Below are positions 1-11,144 of a stretch of 64,000 bases of DNA, one piece after another. The notes beneath the pieces were generated by a model, which saw only the letters and a program-made list of their open reading frames with translations, was not told the origin of the DNA and ran no database searches. Where the stretch lies: NCBI GenBank assembly GCA_033439765.1, contig JAULSN010000011.1:930001-994000 (forward strand). Reading direction: 5' to 3'. The translations under genes were made by a program, and so were the position numbers. How positions within the stretch are numbered: the first letter of the stretch is position 1; each line of letters starts with the position of its first letter. Origin of the DNA: Lasiosphaeria ovina (Eukaryota; Ascomycota; Sordariomycetes; Sordariales; Lasiosphaeriaceae).

Positions 1-790
1 CAGGCCAGCCTGGACCACCTGGCCGAGGACAAATCCCTCTTCGTGGACCGCGACCACTTCGGCATGACAGCGCTGCACGCACTCTTCGCCTACGATAAGA
101 CCGACAGCAACGCCATGGGCAAGCAAAATTACGTCAAGGCCATGGGCATCGTCAGGGCCATCGCCTCGTACTTGCTCCAGCACGGTGTCGATATCGCCGC
201 GCGAGACCACTTCGGCTTCACTGCCCTGCACTGGGCCTGCAAGAGCACCTACTTCTGCGACCGGCACATCATCCAGTTCCTCGTCTCGCGCGGTGCTGAC
301 CCCCACCACCAGAACATCACAGGTCTCACCCCCCTGCACCTGGCGGCCTACCGCACGCGCAACGCCGACGCGATCAAGTGTCTCCTCGAGCTCGGCGGCA
401 GTAGCCTCATCGGCAAGGTCTCGCACGGCTTGATGACCCCGCTGCACTGGGCCATGACACGCCCGAACCCGTCGACGGATCTTGGCAATGGGTGGGAAGC
501 CGAGTACACGGATGAGATCATCAGGACGCTACTGCGCGCCGGCGCGGACCCACACGCGGTGAACCGTCGGGGCCTGACGGCGGTCGAGTACGCACGCAGG
601 TGCCGGCGCGACTGGCAGTGGATCTTAGCCGGCCTGGACGGCGTCGACTACATCAGCATCACGTACTCTGCGAGCCCGCAGGAGCTCATGTGGCAAGCCT
701 GGCACCGCGTCGACGACGTGGTGGCGGTCAGCATCACGGCGAGGGGCCCGCGAAACCACGGGTCTCTCGAGAGCGCCGAAGGGGATCGCC

Positions 791-829
<39 letters not shown>

Positions 830-1110
830 TACAGCCTATCGGGCTTGTACATGCTCTTGAGGTGGACGTGGTGAATCTGGACGAAATTTCCGAAGACGAA
901 GCCATACAGGGGCGCGTGGAGGTCCAGACGCAAGTATCGCTCGTCGATCCCAGAACCAGAGCGTGGGGGCGACTCTCTCGGCTACGGCTTGGTCGAGCCG
1001 CTCAATATGACAGCGGCGCCGAGCGAGGTCAGGGTACACGGCTTCTTCAGAGGCTACGACGCCGTCATTGGGAGCCTGGCCAAGCTGCGCCGCAACCGCA
1101 GCGGGGCTAG
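1..1110 (+). CDS. Ankyrin-repeat protein, 5' end outside window
   Basis: The frame is open from base 1 to the TAG at 1108-1110, so this is the 3' part of a gene that begins upstream. I see at least five ankyrin-type units, recognised by the cores GMTALHALF, GFTALHWAC, GLTPLHLAA, LMTPLHWAM and GLTAVEYAR, within the first 210 residues. Such repeats mediate protein binding; no enzymatic domain is visible. After the repeats comes a run of 13 glutamines encoded by a pure CAA tract (about 790-828), then about 90 residues of acidic and then Arg-rich sequence with no recognisable fold. The tail after the polyQ could be genuine, or read-through after an unrecognised intron. The role is unknown; fungal ankyrin proteins of this kind are common in accessory regions. 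Confidence 0.7.
790..828 (+). repeat. (CAA)13 trinucleotide microsatellite coding polyglutamine
   Basis: Thirteen perfect CAA units lie inside the ankyrin gene and encode uninterrupted Gln. The lack of CAG interruptions makes the tract prone to slippage, so its length probably varies between strains. Confidence 0.95.
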
Positions 1111-1350
1111 TATACAGTAGGATGCAGCGGGACCTGCAGACGGGGTTGGTGGACGGGCTTAGGGGGGCGCCGGCAGCCCAGCTGGGGAAACTGGCATCTG
1201 TTAGCAACCCTCCGTGGAACCATTGGGCCGGGCCGGCCTAGAGACCCCGAGTATGCAGCCGAGACCCAACTTCGTCTCTTGCGGTCAAAGTGGTATGGTA
1301 AGCTTTCTATTCCTATCCCTCCCTGGCTCGTGTATATTGATTGTTAAAGC
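1111..1350. other. Short spacer, nothing recognised
   Basis: No open frame here resembles a known family. The opposite-strand open frame overlapping 836-1207 is a shadow of the ankyrin gene. Confidence 0.5.
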
Positions 1351-1965
1351 CTGCCAGGCAACACCTACCTCGGCGACACATACGCCCCCGTTCCCTTCTC
1401 GGAGGACCTCTTGTGTGGCTTCGCCATCATGCGCGACAAGGCCGTATGATGTAAGTGCTTCGAGCCGCAATGGCGCTCCAAGACAGCGGCAGCCGGCAAG
1501 AAGGTACAGGCGCAGGTTTTGAACATTGGTTTATGTCCTGTCATCTATTCAGTCTCGAATAAGACGAGAGCTATTTAGAGGCGGTAACCGAGTGATAAGA
1601 TAACCGGCGGCGCTAACGACATCATCTACACCCTGACGGTGGCGCCCGGCCTTTGTTTGATGGTTACTGTCTTTAACATTGCAAGCCTTGGACTATTTCA
1701 TCCCCATTGCCCCACAGAAAGGCAAAAATTACCTACCGGTTGATTCGGGGGCTGAACCATCGCCTTCGTCTACAATAAGAACGAATGGGCCAACCCTACG
1801 CAAAACCTGCAAGTTTGTTGTTACTGGAGATGGAGCTAGACTAGGGGAGAGATATTAATGGCTGGGAGGTTGACGATAAGCAGATTACTTGCCCTGTGGA
1901 GCCGGAGAACAAGTCAGGGGCTCACCTCATCACGCCGAGCCTGAGCCAAGTGAAATCCCCACGGT
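1351..1965 (+). pseudogene. Decayed remnant of an unidentified coding sequence
   Basis: Several short stretches read like exons but do not join into one frame. One starts at 1351 and contains TYLGDTYAPVPFSEDL, ending at a TGA at 1447. Another near 1622 reads NDIIYTLTVAPG. One near 1690 reads LDYFIPIAPQKGKNYL, and others near 1760-1960 contain IAFVYNKNEWANP and INGWEVDDKQITCPVEP. They are separated by stops and shifts. Their composition suggests one protein whose reading frame has been destroyed. I do not recognise the family. The alternative is a functional gene with many small introns, but in-frame stops within the best segments argue against that. Confidence 0.3.
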
Positions 1966-2514
1966 GAGAGGGGGAGAGCAAAGCTCCTGCTTCATCTTGC
2001 GGAAGGATTTTTTTCACCGTGTTATGAGCTCTGCGGCAGATTGTGGATGAAACTGACGATAGCCTTTATTTCGGTTCTGTATGTATCAAGTGGGCGTAGT
2101 TGAACTTTCCAAATCAACGGCTCCATGTCCACCGCGATTATGCAATAAACACTATCGCTGATTGAGGAATAAAATCGTAGGGCTTTACTGTAGCTGATGC
2201 GGTGGGATGTAAGGAAAAACCTTGCAGCGGGTTAACGCTCTGTCATGGGCATCTTGGCCTCAACCAAGGATAGTCATCTTCGTTGTGAACCCTCCAAATG
2301 CAACGGAAATGCTACTTAATCCGGCAAGACCAGGATAGACGAGCAATTTCAGGAAGGATGGAGTGGGGTTACAAGGAGACTGTAGAAGTCTAAATGGTAC
2401 TTCACTAGGCGGATATCCGCAGGCGGAACAAGATGCTTTCCAATTCACTTGGTTGCAACCGATTGAACACATGTATGCAAAAGCCACCAACTCCTTTGAG
2501 TCGATCTCGCTAGG
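1966..2514. other. Gene-free spacer before the APH remnant
   Basis: This mixed-composition sequence has small random open frames only and no recognised feature. The minus-strand open frame at 2260-2517 starts where the APH remnant ends and shows no family signature of its own. Confidence 0.4.
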
Positions 2515-3502
2515 CATCTTCTATGTCTAATCGTACCGTTTCGCCCTTCTCTATGCGATCAGCCCACCTGCTTATCCCTTTCACCCGTAGCCCCTCACAT
2601 CCCGAGATTGCCTGGAACAAGTCATTCTCGGCGTGACTTTTTTTCAAGCGGCCACTCTAGCCACAGCTCCTTTAGCCTAGCTGTATAAGCTTTCCGCAGC
2701 TAAGATGCTTCATACTCGATCTTATGGATGAGATACAGCTCGGTTTTGCCTTCATTATCCAAGTCGGGCTTCCCTGCCGCGACGGCAGACTAGTTAGATA
2801 GCTGATCCGCATCGAGGGATCTATCCCGCTGCGGCTCCTCCTCCCAAACTGGCCCCTCAAGAAACTTAGGTAACTTAGTCAACATCCACAGAGGCACTGC
2901 CGAGACGCACCCCAGTCCAGGATGGCCGTGATTTCCCCTTGTTCATTCATTAGTATGTTTTTTAGATGAAGGTCGTGGTGGTAGGGTGCAGTCGTCTCTG
3001 GCTCTTCTAGGGCTGGAGGGAAGAACTTGGGAACAAGGGCGAGTAGCTTCCACGCTACAGACAATACGTTCTTGGCGTCTTCTCTGTCATCTTCGTCTTC
3101 CGAATTCTCCAGGACGGCGGTTTGGTGTCGCAGGATAATGTCCAGCTCGACGTTCAGCTAGTCATGGCTAGGACGAAAGGTACCCCGCGGAATATTGTAA
3201 GAAAGGTGGTCGCCTATTAAGAATTCGCTGGACACCAGTACACCGGGAGTGACCTTTTCCGAATCTTCAGCGTCGTGATTGTAGATATCTAATGTCCCTA
3301 TGCTCCTGAATATGGCTTCCGGCTTCTTGATTCCTAACATCTCTGCTTGGAATGTCGCGATCCGATTCGCAAATACCACCTTGCGCTCTATTGACATGGT
3401 CCACCATCGTCTATGTGCCGATGTGCCTTCCGTAGTTATCTTTAGTAACGCGAGTAAAAGAGAAAATCGGTTTGAAGTTTCCCGATATAATAAGTAAGTC
3501 AT
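2515..3502 (-). pseudogene. Dead aminoglycoside-phosphotransferase-like (APH) kinase gene
   Basis: Reading leftward from 3502 the pieces follow the order of fungal APH (PF01636-type) proteins. First comes SAHRRWW..., then FQAEMLGI..FRSIGTL, the hinge DHLSYNIPRG, the catalytic segment HHDLHLKNILM (the HxDxxxxN Brenner-type motif) followed by ITAILDWG, and a C-terminal stretch GKTELYLIHKIEYEA..LRKAY. The kinase fold would phosphorylate a small substrate. It is broken in several ways: the SHDWL motif reads SHD-stop-L (TGG to TAG, about 3160), a small deletion after the DW of the metal-binding loop (about 2920) shifts the frame, and further stops follow near 2795 and 2700. The start and promoter lie in AT-rich DNA above 3502 and are not recognisable. 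A second dead relative sits at 32.4-33.8 kb. Confidence 0.75.
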
Positions 3503-3790
3503 CGATATTTCTATAGCTAACTAGCTAGAGAATCAAGAGCTAACATAGGCGATCTACTAAAGATAGATAGAAATATTAGATAAATTTCTTAAAAAGGTTA
3601 AGAAGCTAACAATAGAGATAGCTATGAACTAGGCTCTAACGAATAGATTCTTAAGATGGGAGGATAAGTACTTATACGCTCCTCGGTGGTCCTAGTTTTG
3701 GGCCTAGCTATAATATAAGTACTTGCCTCGCGAAAAGGTACCGATTCTTATCTTCCGGGCTTAGAATACTACTTATCTAGTCTAAACTAA
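3503..3790. other. AT-rich, TA-dinucleotide-rich tract
   Basis: Compared with flanking DNA this stretch is conspicuously rich in TA-containing words (agata, ctagc, ataga) and has no open frame of note. It directly abuts the 5' side of the APH pseudogene. This fits RIP-type mutation of a repeated sequence, but I have not computed a RIP index. Confidence 0.5.
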
Positions 3791-4498
3791 TTTCAGTTAC
3801 CTCCCTGATGGTCTCGTGGGTGTCGCCTGCGCAAAATCGGCGAGGGGTGTTGTGGTCTGTAAGGGTTGAGGAGTGCAAGATTCGGGAGACGTAACAGCAG
3901 CAGCAACAACCCGGCCCGGAGACAGGCACAGGCGATGTGGGACATCAACTACAACAACTCCTTCAGCATGACACGCGACGTGTGCACGACCTGCACCAGG
4001 GAGAGGGGGCTCTGCGACTCTGCGACTGTGCCTTTGCCAACTACTAGCAGGATACAAGCTCCCGTGATGCAGTCCATTTACGGGTGTTGTGCAACCAATG
4101 CGGAATGGCTGTCCGGTAGGCTGGGCTTCTAATGTCTTGTTGATTTACATTCGGGTGCGATGCCGAAGATAACAGAGAGGTGCCTACGTACCTTGTACGG
4201 CAACTAAAATGCAAATTCAGGTCTCCATTACCTGCGAAGCGGTGCAGGCCGTGACTATTAAATTTGAGTTCCAACCCCTGAAGCTACTCAGGTATGCAAC
4301 GTTGCCTATCAGGACTGTATGACTCTGTTCCACCTCTGCCTTAATTATAGTCATGCTCTCAGTCACCCATGCGAACAGGACCATATCGCTGCGCCACGAT
4401 AATACTAACCACTAACAAGAACACCAACCACATCCCACCCGCACCCCATCTACCTCTCTCCTTTCGTGCTGGATCGGGCCCACAAACCATACAACGCC
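3791..4498. other. Gene-poor stretch with weak Cys-rich open frame
   Basis: A plus-strand frame at 3866-4132 contains four closely spaced cysteines (DVCTTCTRERGLC), which could be a remnant of a small secreted protein. There is no convincing signal peptide or start, so I do not call a gene. The remainder holds nothing recognisable. Confidence 0.3.
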
Positions 4499-4657
4499 TC
4501 ACAAACCATATAGCGCCTCGCAGTCTCGGCATATGCCAATGTTCTCGCGATACGTCTTCTTCTGGTGCCCGTCCTCGTCCCTGTCCGCGCAGTACGTCCA
4601 GCCCGTGTAGTACCCGCCGTGCCCACAGTAGTACGCCCACACGCGGCGGTAGCACAT
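4499..4657 (-). CDS. Tiny Cys/Tyr/Trp-rich protein, 52 residues
   Basis: The chosen ATG at 4657 gives a 52-residue protein, MCYRRVWAYYCGHGG..., with six cysteines and several Tyr/Trp residues in a compact pattern (YYCGH, YTGWTYC, GICRDC). The spacing of CGH, YC and CRDC resembles a small metal-binding or disulfide-knotted module found in fungal micro-proteins. I do not recognise a named family. The open frame extends upstream to 4843, but the extra 62 residues have no such pattern and look random. The pattern could also be the last exon of a longer spliced gene. No signal peptide is present with this start. Confidence 0.4.
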   Translation of the reverse strand: MCYRRVWAYYCGHGGYYTGWTYCADRDEDGHQKKTYRENIGICRDCEALYGL

Positions 4658-4659
4658 TT

Positions 4660-6210
4660 TTCCGGTCAAAGAACCAGGGCGCCGGCAAGTAGATAATTGA
4701 AGGGGAAATAGAAGGCTGATGATCATGTGAGTTCTCAGGATAAAAATGCAATGTTCTGTCTTGGGAGGATTCTGTCTTGGGAAGATTCTTTGGCGAGAAT
4801 TGGAGTGAGATGGGCGGATAGAAACTTTAAAGAGCTCTCTCAATCGGAGTCTGCACTGCTATATTTATATGCCTAGACAAGTGGTGATGGGTAATTATAA
4901 GCCATTTCACTTTGGTTACAGATCTGACTGTGGAAGTCGCACCTTGACTAGACGAAATAAAACAAACATATGCAAACAGGTCTCGTGAGTCCCAGCTGTT
5001 ACCTCAGCTGGTGTTGAAACAAGAGACACAGAAAATCTCAACAAGTATTGTTCTTCTTGTGATCACGATGACTGTTTGGGAACAACAGAACCAGATGCTG
5101 GACGACCTATTATCGTATTACTCGATAATTAGGTGATGAAACCTTTAGTGAATCAGACCGGATAGGAAAAGCACGACAATGTCGTCTATCAGGAAAGGAC
5201 CTACCCAGCTGTCAATGTGAGTTATGTGGAGTGGTGCTGACGGTTTTCGCATCACAGATAGCACCAGACAGTGCAATGCCCCACAGAATTTAAACCAATC
5301 ATCCAGAATTCTGGAATTCCCTCCTCGCTAAGAAGAACTGAAGAGGTTCCAACGGCAGCGTTTTTTTAAAGATATTTCTCCCATTTTAAACTTCTCCAAC
5401 GTTACAGTCTGTCCCTCCGTTTGTGCAAGGTTTACAGAGTACCGCCGATCACTTTGATTAGTGTCCGGACCGAGGCGCGAAAAAAGACGATTGTTTTCCA
5501 GAATAAGCAATCCTTCCCTTTCGAACCAACACCCATGCCATTCATCTTGATCCCCCCCTGCAACTCCGTTTTCTCTGGCGTTTTTAAGTATAACAAAGGG
5601 GCGATCCCACAAATTTCGGGAATGTTATTTATCCCTGCAGATCCCGGAGACACAATATGGTCGGTGGTCCATGTTTGTTTGTTTCAGCACCAGGGGCAGG
5701 CAGGCAGGGCGGCAGCGAACGGGATCCTTCCGTCCAATTACTGACGCAGATGCCGTTTAGAACTCGTGAGTATACGAGGCGGCGAATCATGGTCCGTTTG
5801 GTCTCTCCACCGGTTCAGTCAGTCACTCAAATCATCGCAGTCGCCGTCATCGGCGTCTTCGCATGCACACACGTGATTAATTGAAGCAAACCTTACTGCG
5901 CCGTTTCACCGCTGAAACTGCAAACTCCAATTCATGGCTCAAACGACGGCCTTTTGTCGTCGATTGTAGGCATTAATTACTGTACTTTTTTTAGTTCATA
6001 ACGCCCGAGAAAGAAACCAAGTCCAAAACACGCTCGCTAGATCGCTAAATCGATGCGCTGCTCGGAGGAACAGATAGATGATGAAAGATGTGCGCTATGC
6101 AGGACGGAAAGATAGCATTATGTGTGTGAAAATAAATCGAAGAAAAGAAATGCGTGCCCGGCGAGCTTTTTGAAGCAGTCACTGGTGGTCAGGCAGTGTT
6201 CCTAGGCCGC
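4660..6210. other. 1.5 kb gene-free stretch
   Basis: Overlapping small open frames around 5330-5880 show no family signature and look random. A near-repeat of the word ttctgtcttggga occurs twice at about 4755-4785. Sequence next to 6210 would hold the 3' end of the MscS gene transcript. Confidence 0.5.
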
Positions 6211-8495
6211 TCACCCCCTGAAGTGCGGCAGGGTCCTCAAGCCGGTGCTGTTGCCAGCGTCGACGCCCGTGCTGACCGCCGCGTTGGGCGCAGAGCGCGG
6301 GGGCGGGCCCTTGCGCGCGACGGGGGGCATCTTGCCGAGGGCGGCCATGGCCTTTTGCTCGTCGGCGGCGCGGGCGGCGTCGGAGGGCGGCGGGCTCTCG
6401 GCGTCGATGCGGGCGGCGGCCTTGTCGGCGGCGAGGCCGGCGAGGCGGTCGTTGGCCTCCTGCTCGGACATCATGACGTTGAACAGCGGGCGGCCCTCCT
6501 GGCCGAGCGGGCCGCCGTCGGGGCGGGCGATGGGGACCTTACGCAGGGCGGCGACGAGGGCGCACATGAACTTCATGCTGCGGGCGGCGCGCAGCGGCTC
6601 GTTGGCGAAGTTGGTGCGGTGTGTGAAGACGACCTTGAGCTCGAGCTTGTTGAGCTCGTGCACGTTGACGATGGCCATGGCCAGGTTGGGCAGGTAGTCG
6701 CGCTTGTTGTCCGCGTGCTTGAGGAAGGCCTCGAGCTCGGTGCGCAAAAAGGTCAGGTCCTTGAAAGACGTGCGGATGTCGATCATCATGGACACGTGCT
6801 GCCGGTTGGACCCGCTCCGCGTCACGTTCTCGATGCGGCACTGCTGCAGAAACTCGTTGGCCACCTGCATCTCGGTCCAGTTGTCGACGCGCCGGAACAC
6901 GGTGTACAGCAGCGACGTGCGCTCGACGAACAGCGACACCGACTGGGGGTTCTGGTTGCTCCACAGCTCGACGCGGTCGCCAATGTCGTAAGGGTGGTCG
7001 AATAGGATGAAGACGCAGCCCGACAGGAAGTGGTGCACGGTGCGGCCGACGGCAAAGGACAGGCCCACGACGAAGAACTGGATAGTGGCCTGGATGTCCT
7101 TGATGGTCGGCACCCAGAAGACGAGAATGAAAATGACCATGATGGTGGCCAGGAAGCCGCAGCCGATCCAGTCGAACGTGTTGATGTTGTGCTCGGACGC
7201 GTGCATGCTGCGGTAGATAGCGTTGCGAACCTTGCCGGCCTCGACCACGGCCCACTCCATCTCGTCGAGGCGGATGTCGCCCATGTCGCCCTGATCGAGG
7301 GCCTTGAAGTAGGCGGCGGCGTCGTCCTTGCGGAAGGGGCCCAGCACCTCGGCAATGTCCTGCGCCGTCAACACGTCCTTGCCCAGCGGCACCATGGACA
7401 TCCAAATGCGCCTCGCCAGCGCGGCCGCCGACTTGGGGTTGGCCACGGCCCGCTCGACGATGGCGTAGCTCGAGGCCGGCCGCAGCCAGTGCGATTTGCC
7501 GTCGCTCGACAGGAAGTTGCCGAAGAAAGACGTCATGGCGTAGCTGTCAATGCCCAGCCGCGCCAGGTACCGCGTCACGCGCACCCGGTACTCGCCGTGC
7601 TCGGCCCCAGTGGCGTTGCCGATCATGACATCCTCGTCGGCAAACTCGGGAGTGCCCACGGGGTACAGGTACGTCGATGCCTCGTAGAGCGCCATGAGGG
7701 CGTTCTGCGTGTCCTTGGAATGCGAGATGCGCTTCAGGTCGGACCGGAAGTGGTAGTGGATTGTGATATACAGGATGATAATCTTCTCGACCACATAGAA
7801 GCCGGCCCAGAGCAGGCCCTGCTGGAGGAAATCGTCAAAGAGAGGAGCCCAGAGCAGCTGGTCATCGGAAAGATTGTAGGCGACAGCCAGGTCGTCATTA
7901 AAGACGATGAACTGGAAACCCAGACGAAGGAGGCAACGTGTTAGTTCACCGCACGACGTAGCAAGACCAAAACACCGCGGGTGCTAGATACCTTCTCAAA
8001 TGTGGCGTACGAGGCAACGACGAAGCCAATGACGGTGATGGGCTTGCGCATGACGCGAATGACCCTCCAGTACCGGGCGTGGGCCGGGTTCACGTATCTG
8101 GCAACGAAGCGGAAAATGTAAGGCAGGGCGCAACCGATGCCGTAGGCAACGCATCCGCCGAGCCACGAGGCCTCGAGCCACAGGAAGAGCCAGAAGACGA
8201 GCTGGCGGGTCTGGCGCTGGTCGGCGGCATCGATGGCGTCGTCGTCGAGGTCCTTGTTGTTCATCGTGACAAAGATAGGGATGGCCAGGAGCAGGCCCGG
8301 GACGGCCATGATGATCAAGTACTTGAGGGCCCACGACACATACTTCCACAGATATGCACGGTACGAGCCGAAGGCGGTCCGGTGATCGTCGGGCACGGGC
8401 TTGTCGTTGGGCAGCGAGTTGCTGTCCTTGCCGTCGGCCATGGGCATGGTGCCAAACACATCGCCGCCGCCGACAGTGGGGGCGTTCTTCTCCAT
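6211..8495 (-). CDS. MscS-family mechanosensitive ion channel with EF-hand
   Basis: Two exons, 8495-7992 and 7911-6211, give 734 residues. The intron has a GTATCT donor, a CTAAC branch and a TTTCCAG acceptor, and the phase is kept. Six hydrophobic spans can be seen (roughly residues 53-75, 92-125, 145-167, 196-217, 417-437 and 447-473). An EF-hand-like loop (DQGDMGDIRLDE, near residue 374) precedes the last pair of spans. The final span and the segment SGCVFILFDHPYDIGDRVEL match the pore helix and start of the beta domain of MscS-like proteins. Fungal homologues (Msy1/Msy2 of fission yeast) sit in the endoplasmic reticulum and control calcium release on hypo-osmotic shock; Ca2+ modulation is inferred from the EF-hand. 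The C-terminal 100 residues are Ala/Pro-rich and probably disordered. The ATG at 8495 is chosen over an open extension to 8639 that lacks conserved character. Confidence 0.88.
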
Positions 8496-11144
8496 GTTGT
8501 TTGCGGCCGACCGGGCGGCGGGTTCCGGGGGGGGTGGTACTTGCACAGAACTAGGCCAGAGCCAAAGGGGGCCGATGTGTTGCACCACAGTCAGCCGGGA
8601 GGAACTTGCCCCTAGAAGCGAATGGCCAGCACGCAACACAGCTGCTGATGCTGAAGCAAAGGTTGGACGATGACGAAGGAAGTGAGAGAGAAAGATTGCT
8701 AAACATGGCGGGCCTGTCCGTAATTATGAGCAAAGAAGGGATGTCGAGCCTCATACGCCGTAAGCGGCACACCTCTTTTGGGACAAGGCCATCCAACGCA
8801 TCGGTGTGGGCTGATGGCGCTGGCAGGGGAGGGGAGGTGCAGGTGCAGATGCAGATGCAGATGAGCTCTGGGATCGGGGAGGCCAAAACAAGGCCCCAAA
8901 CCTTGGCACCAATCCAAGCCATGACTTTGCAAGCGAGAAAACGGCACCGTTGGACTTGGCAGAGAGAGTTCTCCAGTGCGGCCGTACCGGTTGGACGGAG
9001 CCGCGTTTTGTGATTACTACTCATCAGTATCCGGAGTGGACAGCTCATGGGGTTTGTTAGCGCTGTCTGCACATGGGAAGAGACTACCTCGAAGGAATCC
9101 AAGCGAGCAAATCGGCCGAATGGTCATTTTCAGTGTGAATAGGCCTCGAAGAGCCACCGCTTCCTGAGAAACACCTTTCATGGCGAACCGAAATCGAGGG
9201 CCATCTCTCGTCTTTCCGCGGGTTTGAAACTCGGCAACAGCAAACGGCTGCCAGCTGACGCTGCCGGACTGAGGCAGAGGCGCGATCCAAGTGCTATTCT
9301 GGAACGCACACGCGAAAGCTTATCGTGATTTGACGAGCGCCACAGGGGTTGCAACCAAACAATTGGCTAAGGTAGGGGGTTGTGGGCGATCGCGCCAAGC
9401 CATGCAACCGACACCTTAAGTTCTTCCTCTCTTCCCTGTCGTTGTCAGCACTCAGCCCGACCAAGGTAATCCTGCTGCCTGCCCGCTGGAGACTTGCCAA
9501 GCAAGTTCCAGCGAGTGAGTCCTAGATCGAGTCTATCTCGTTGGTAATCGAGCCCTGAATTCGGGGGTTAAACTGATAAGCGTTGAGAAACTCGGGACGG
9601 GCAAGCACGCCAACGTGAAGCGAACCTGAAGACTTGAAGACTTGAACTCTTGAAGACGGTTTGCCTAAAAAATCATCAATTGCTCGGGCAGCTGTGCGCA
9701 GTGCGCAGTGCACAGTCACCTTAGTGGTCTGTGGGGCCGTGGCTAGCGGCTGACGGTACAGATGACAAGCCTGCTGACAGACACGACGATATTTTGGGAG
9801 GCCAATCAGCACGTGCTTGGCAGTGCTTTGCCTCTCCTGCAATCTTTGCTCCCCACTCGGCCCGCACGCCCGCCGAGTTTCGGCGTGCGCCCCAATCTCC
9901 TCTCCCCGCATTTCTCCTGGACGCCTGCCTCGAGGCTTGTTCAAGACTTGAAGGGAGGGCATCCCACAATCCACGCAGGCAACACTACCGCCACCAGAAA
10001 TGCGATGCAGTGCTACAGTATCTTATGCAGGAGAAAATAAGAGAGGAGATCGGGTGCATCAGATCCAAACCGCACCCTCACCGCTCTGGGAGTCCCTCAT
10101 CTTCAGCAGGTTACATCATTGACCGACTTTCATGCTCCCCCCAGCAATGTCAGATTTTAGTGCCATCACACTTCCCGCGGACGGCAAGCACTCCATCCTC
10201 CTCTCGCGCGTTCTCGGGCGAATGAGTAAGTACTGGCTTAAGGCCTGTGCGGCGTGCCGCAGCTTGGGTTCGTCACATGACAGAATAATTAGAGTCTCGA
10301 GCTTCCATGAGCTGAGCAAAAAAAATCCAACTACCTGGGCAAGGCCAACAAGACTTGATTTACACGTGCCGTTTTCTGGACAATGCTTCTGCAGCAAACA
10401 GGGCCCCTTGTCTGCCTACCTCCTTTTTCAGGAGGGTCTCAAGCAACGTCAACGAGATTGAAATTTCCAGAAACAGAGATCGGATAAAAAGAGAATAGCA
10501 AATTCGTTTGCTGTTTCTATTTCTTGGAGATTTGAAGCTTTTCCGTAGTATTAGACTGGTAATTGAAGTGGCTTATGGGCCCTTGTGCTGTCTTTCTTTT
10601 TCCGAAAGCCGTGACAGGAGCTGCGACAATAATTTTCCTCTCTACATTCCCGCTCAATTTAACCGTTTCGCGGTCGCTTGATGCAAAGCCAAAAAAAACC
10701 ATGTTGTCCCTGTCCTTTGAACCCAAGTCTCCGAGACTGAGCTTGTAGATAGGAACCAAGGACGGTTAGGTAATTAACAATCGTTGTGCGAGTGCGATAG
10801 ATTGTTGTACCTGAAACAGTGAAACTACGATTATCTGCGTACCTATTCACATATTGTGTTATGTTTGGTCCTATCCCCACTTGCACTTGGGGCACCTAGA
10901 TACCTACTAGGTCTACCTCGGTTAACAGACGACTATATTCTCATATAGTTTGCTTCGACCGCCCCCCTCTTGGTTTCGACGTGCCACAGTTTTGTTGCCG
11001 AACGGCAACTGCAACCTCGCTCCAACCGAAACTTATCTTACTCTGAGTATCAATTTGAAAAAGTCTAATAAGATGCCCCACACTCGTAGCAAGAATGAAT
11101 ATTGGACACGTCTAACCTCTCTTCTGATTCACCGGACGACGAAA
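8496..11144. other. 2.6 kb intergenic region
   Basis: Small frames occur on both strands (such as 8606-9013, 9731-10225 and 10132-10461), but none shows conserved motifs or clean intron signals. The region probably contains the upstream sequences of both the MscS channel gene (leftward) and the F-box gene (rightward). A (CAGATG) hexamer repeat lies near 8843-8862. Confidence 0.5.
8840..8864 (+). repeat. (CAGATG) hexanucleotide repeat
   Basis: About four tandem units of CAGATG, preceded by two CAGGTG-like units, in the spacer upstream of the channel gene. A simple sequence repeat with no evident function. Confidence 0.7.

Noticed and set aside
6154..8615. Long plus-strand frames (6154-7005, 7030-7944, 8079-8615)
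   Set aside because: They are antisense shadows of the MscS channel gene, made stop-poor by high GC at third positions; no domains.
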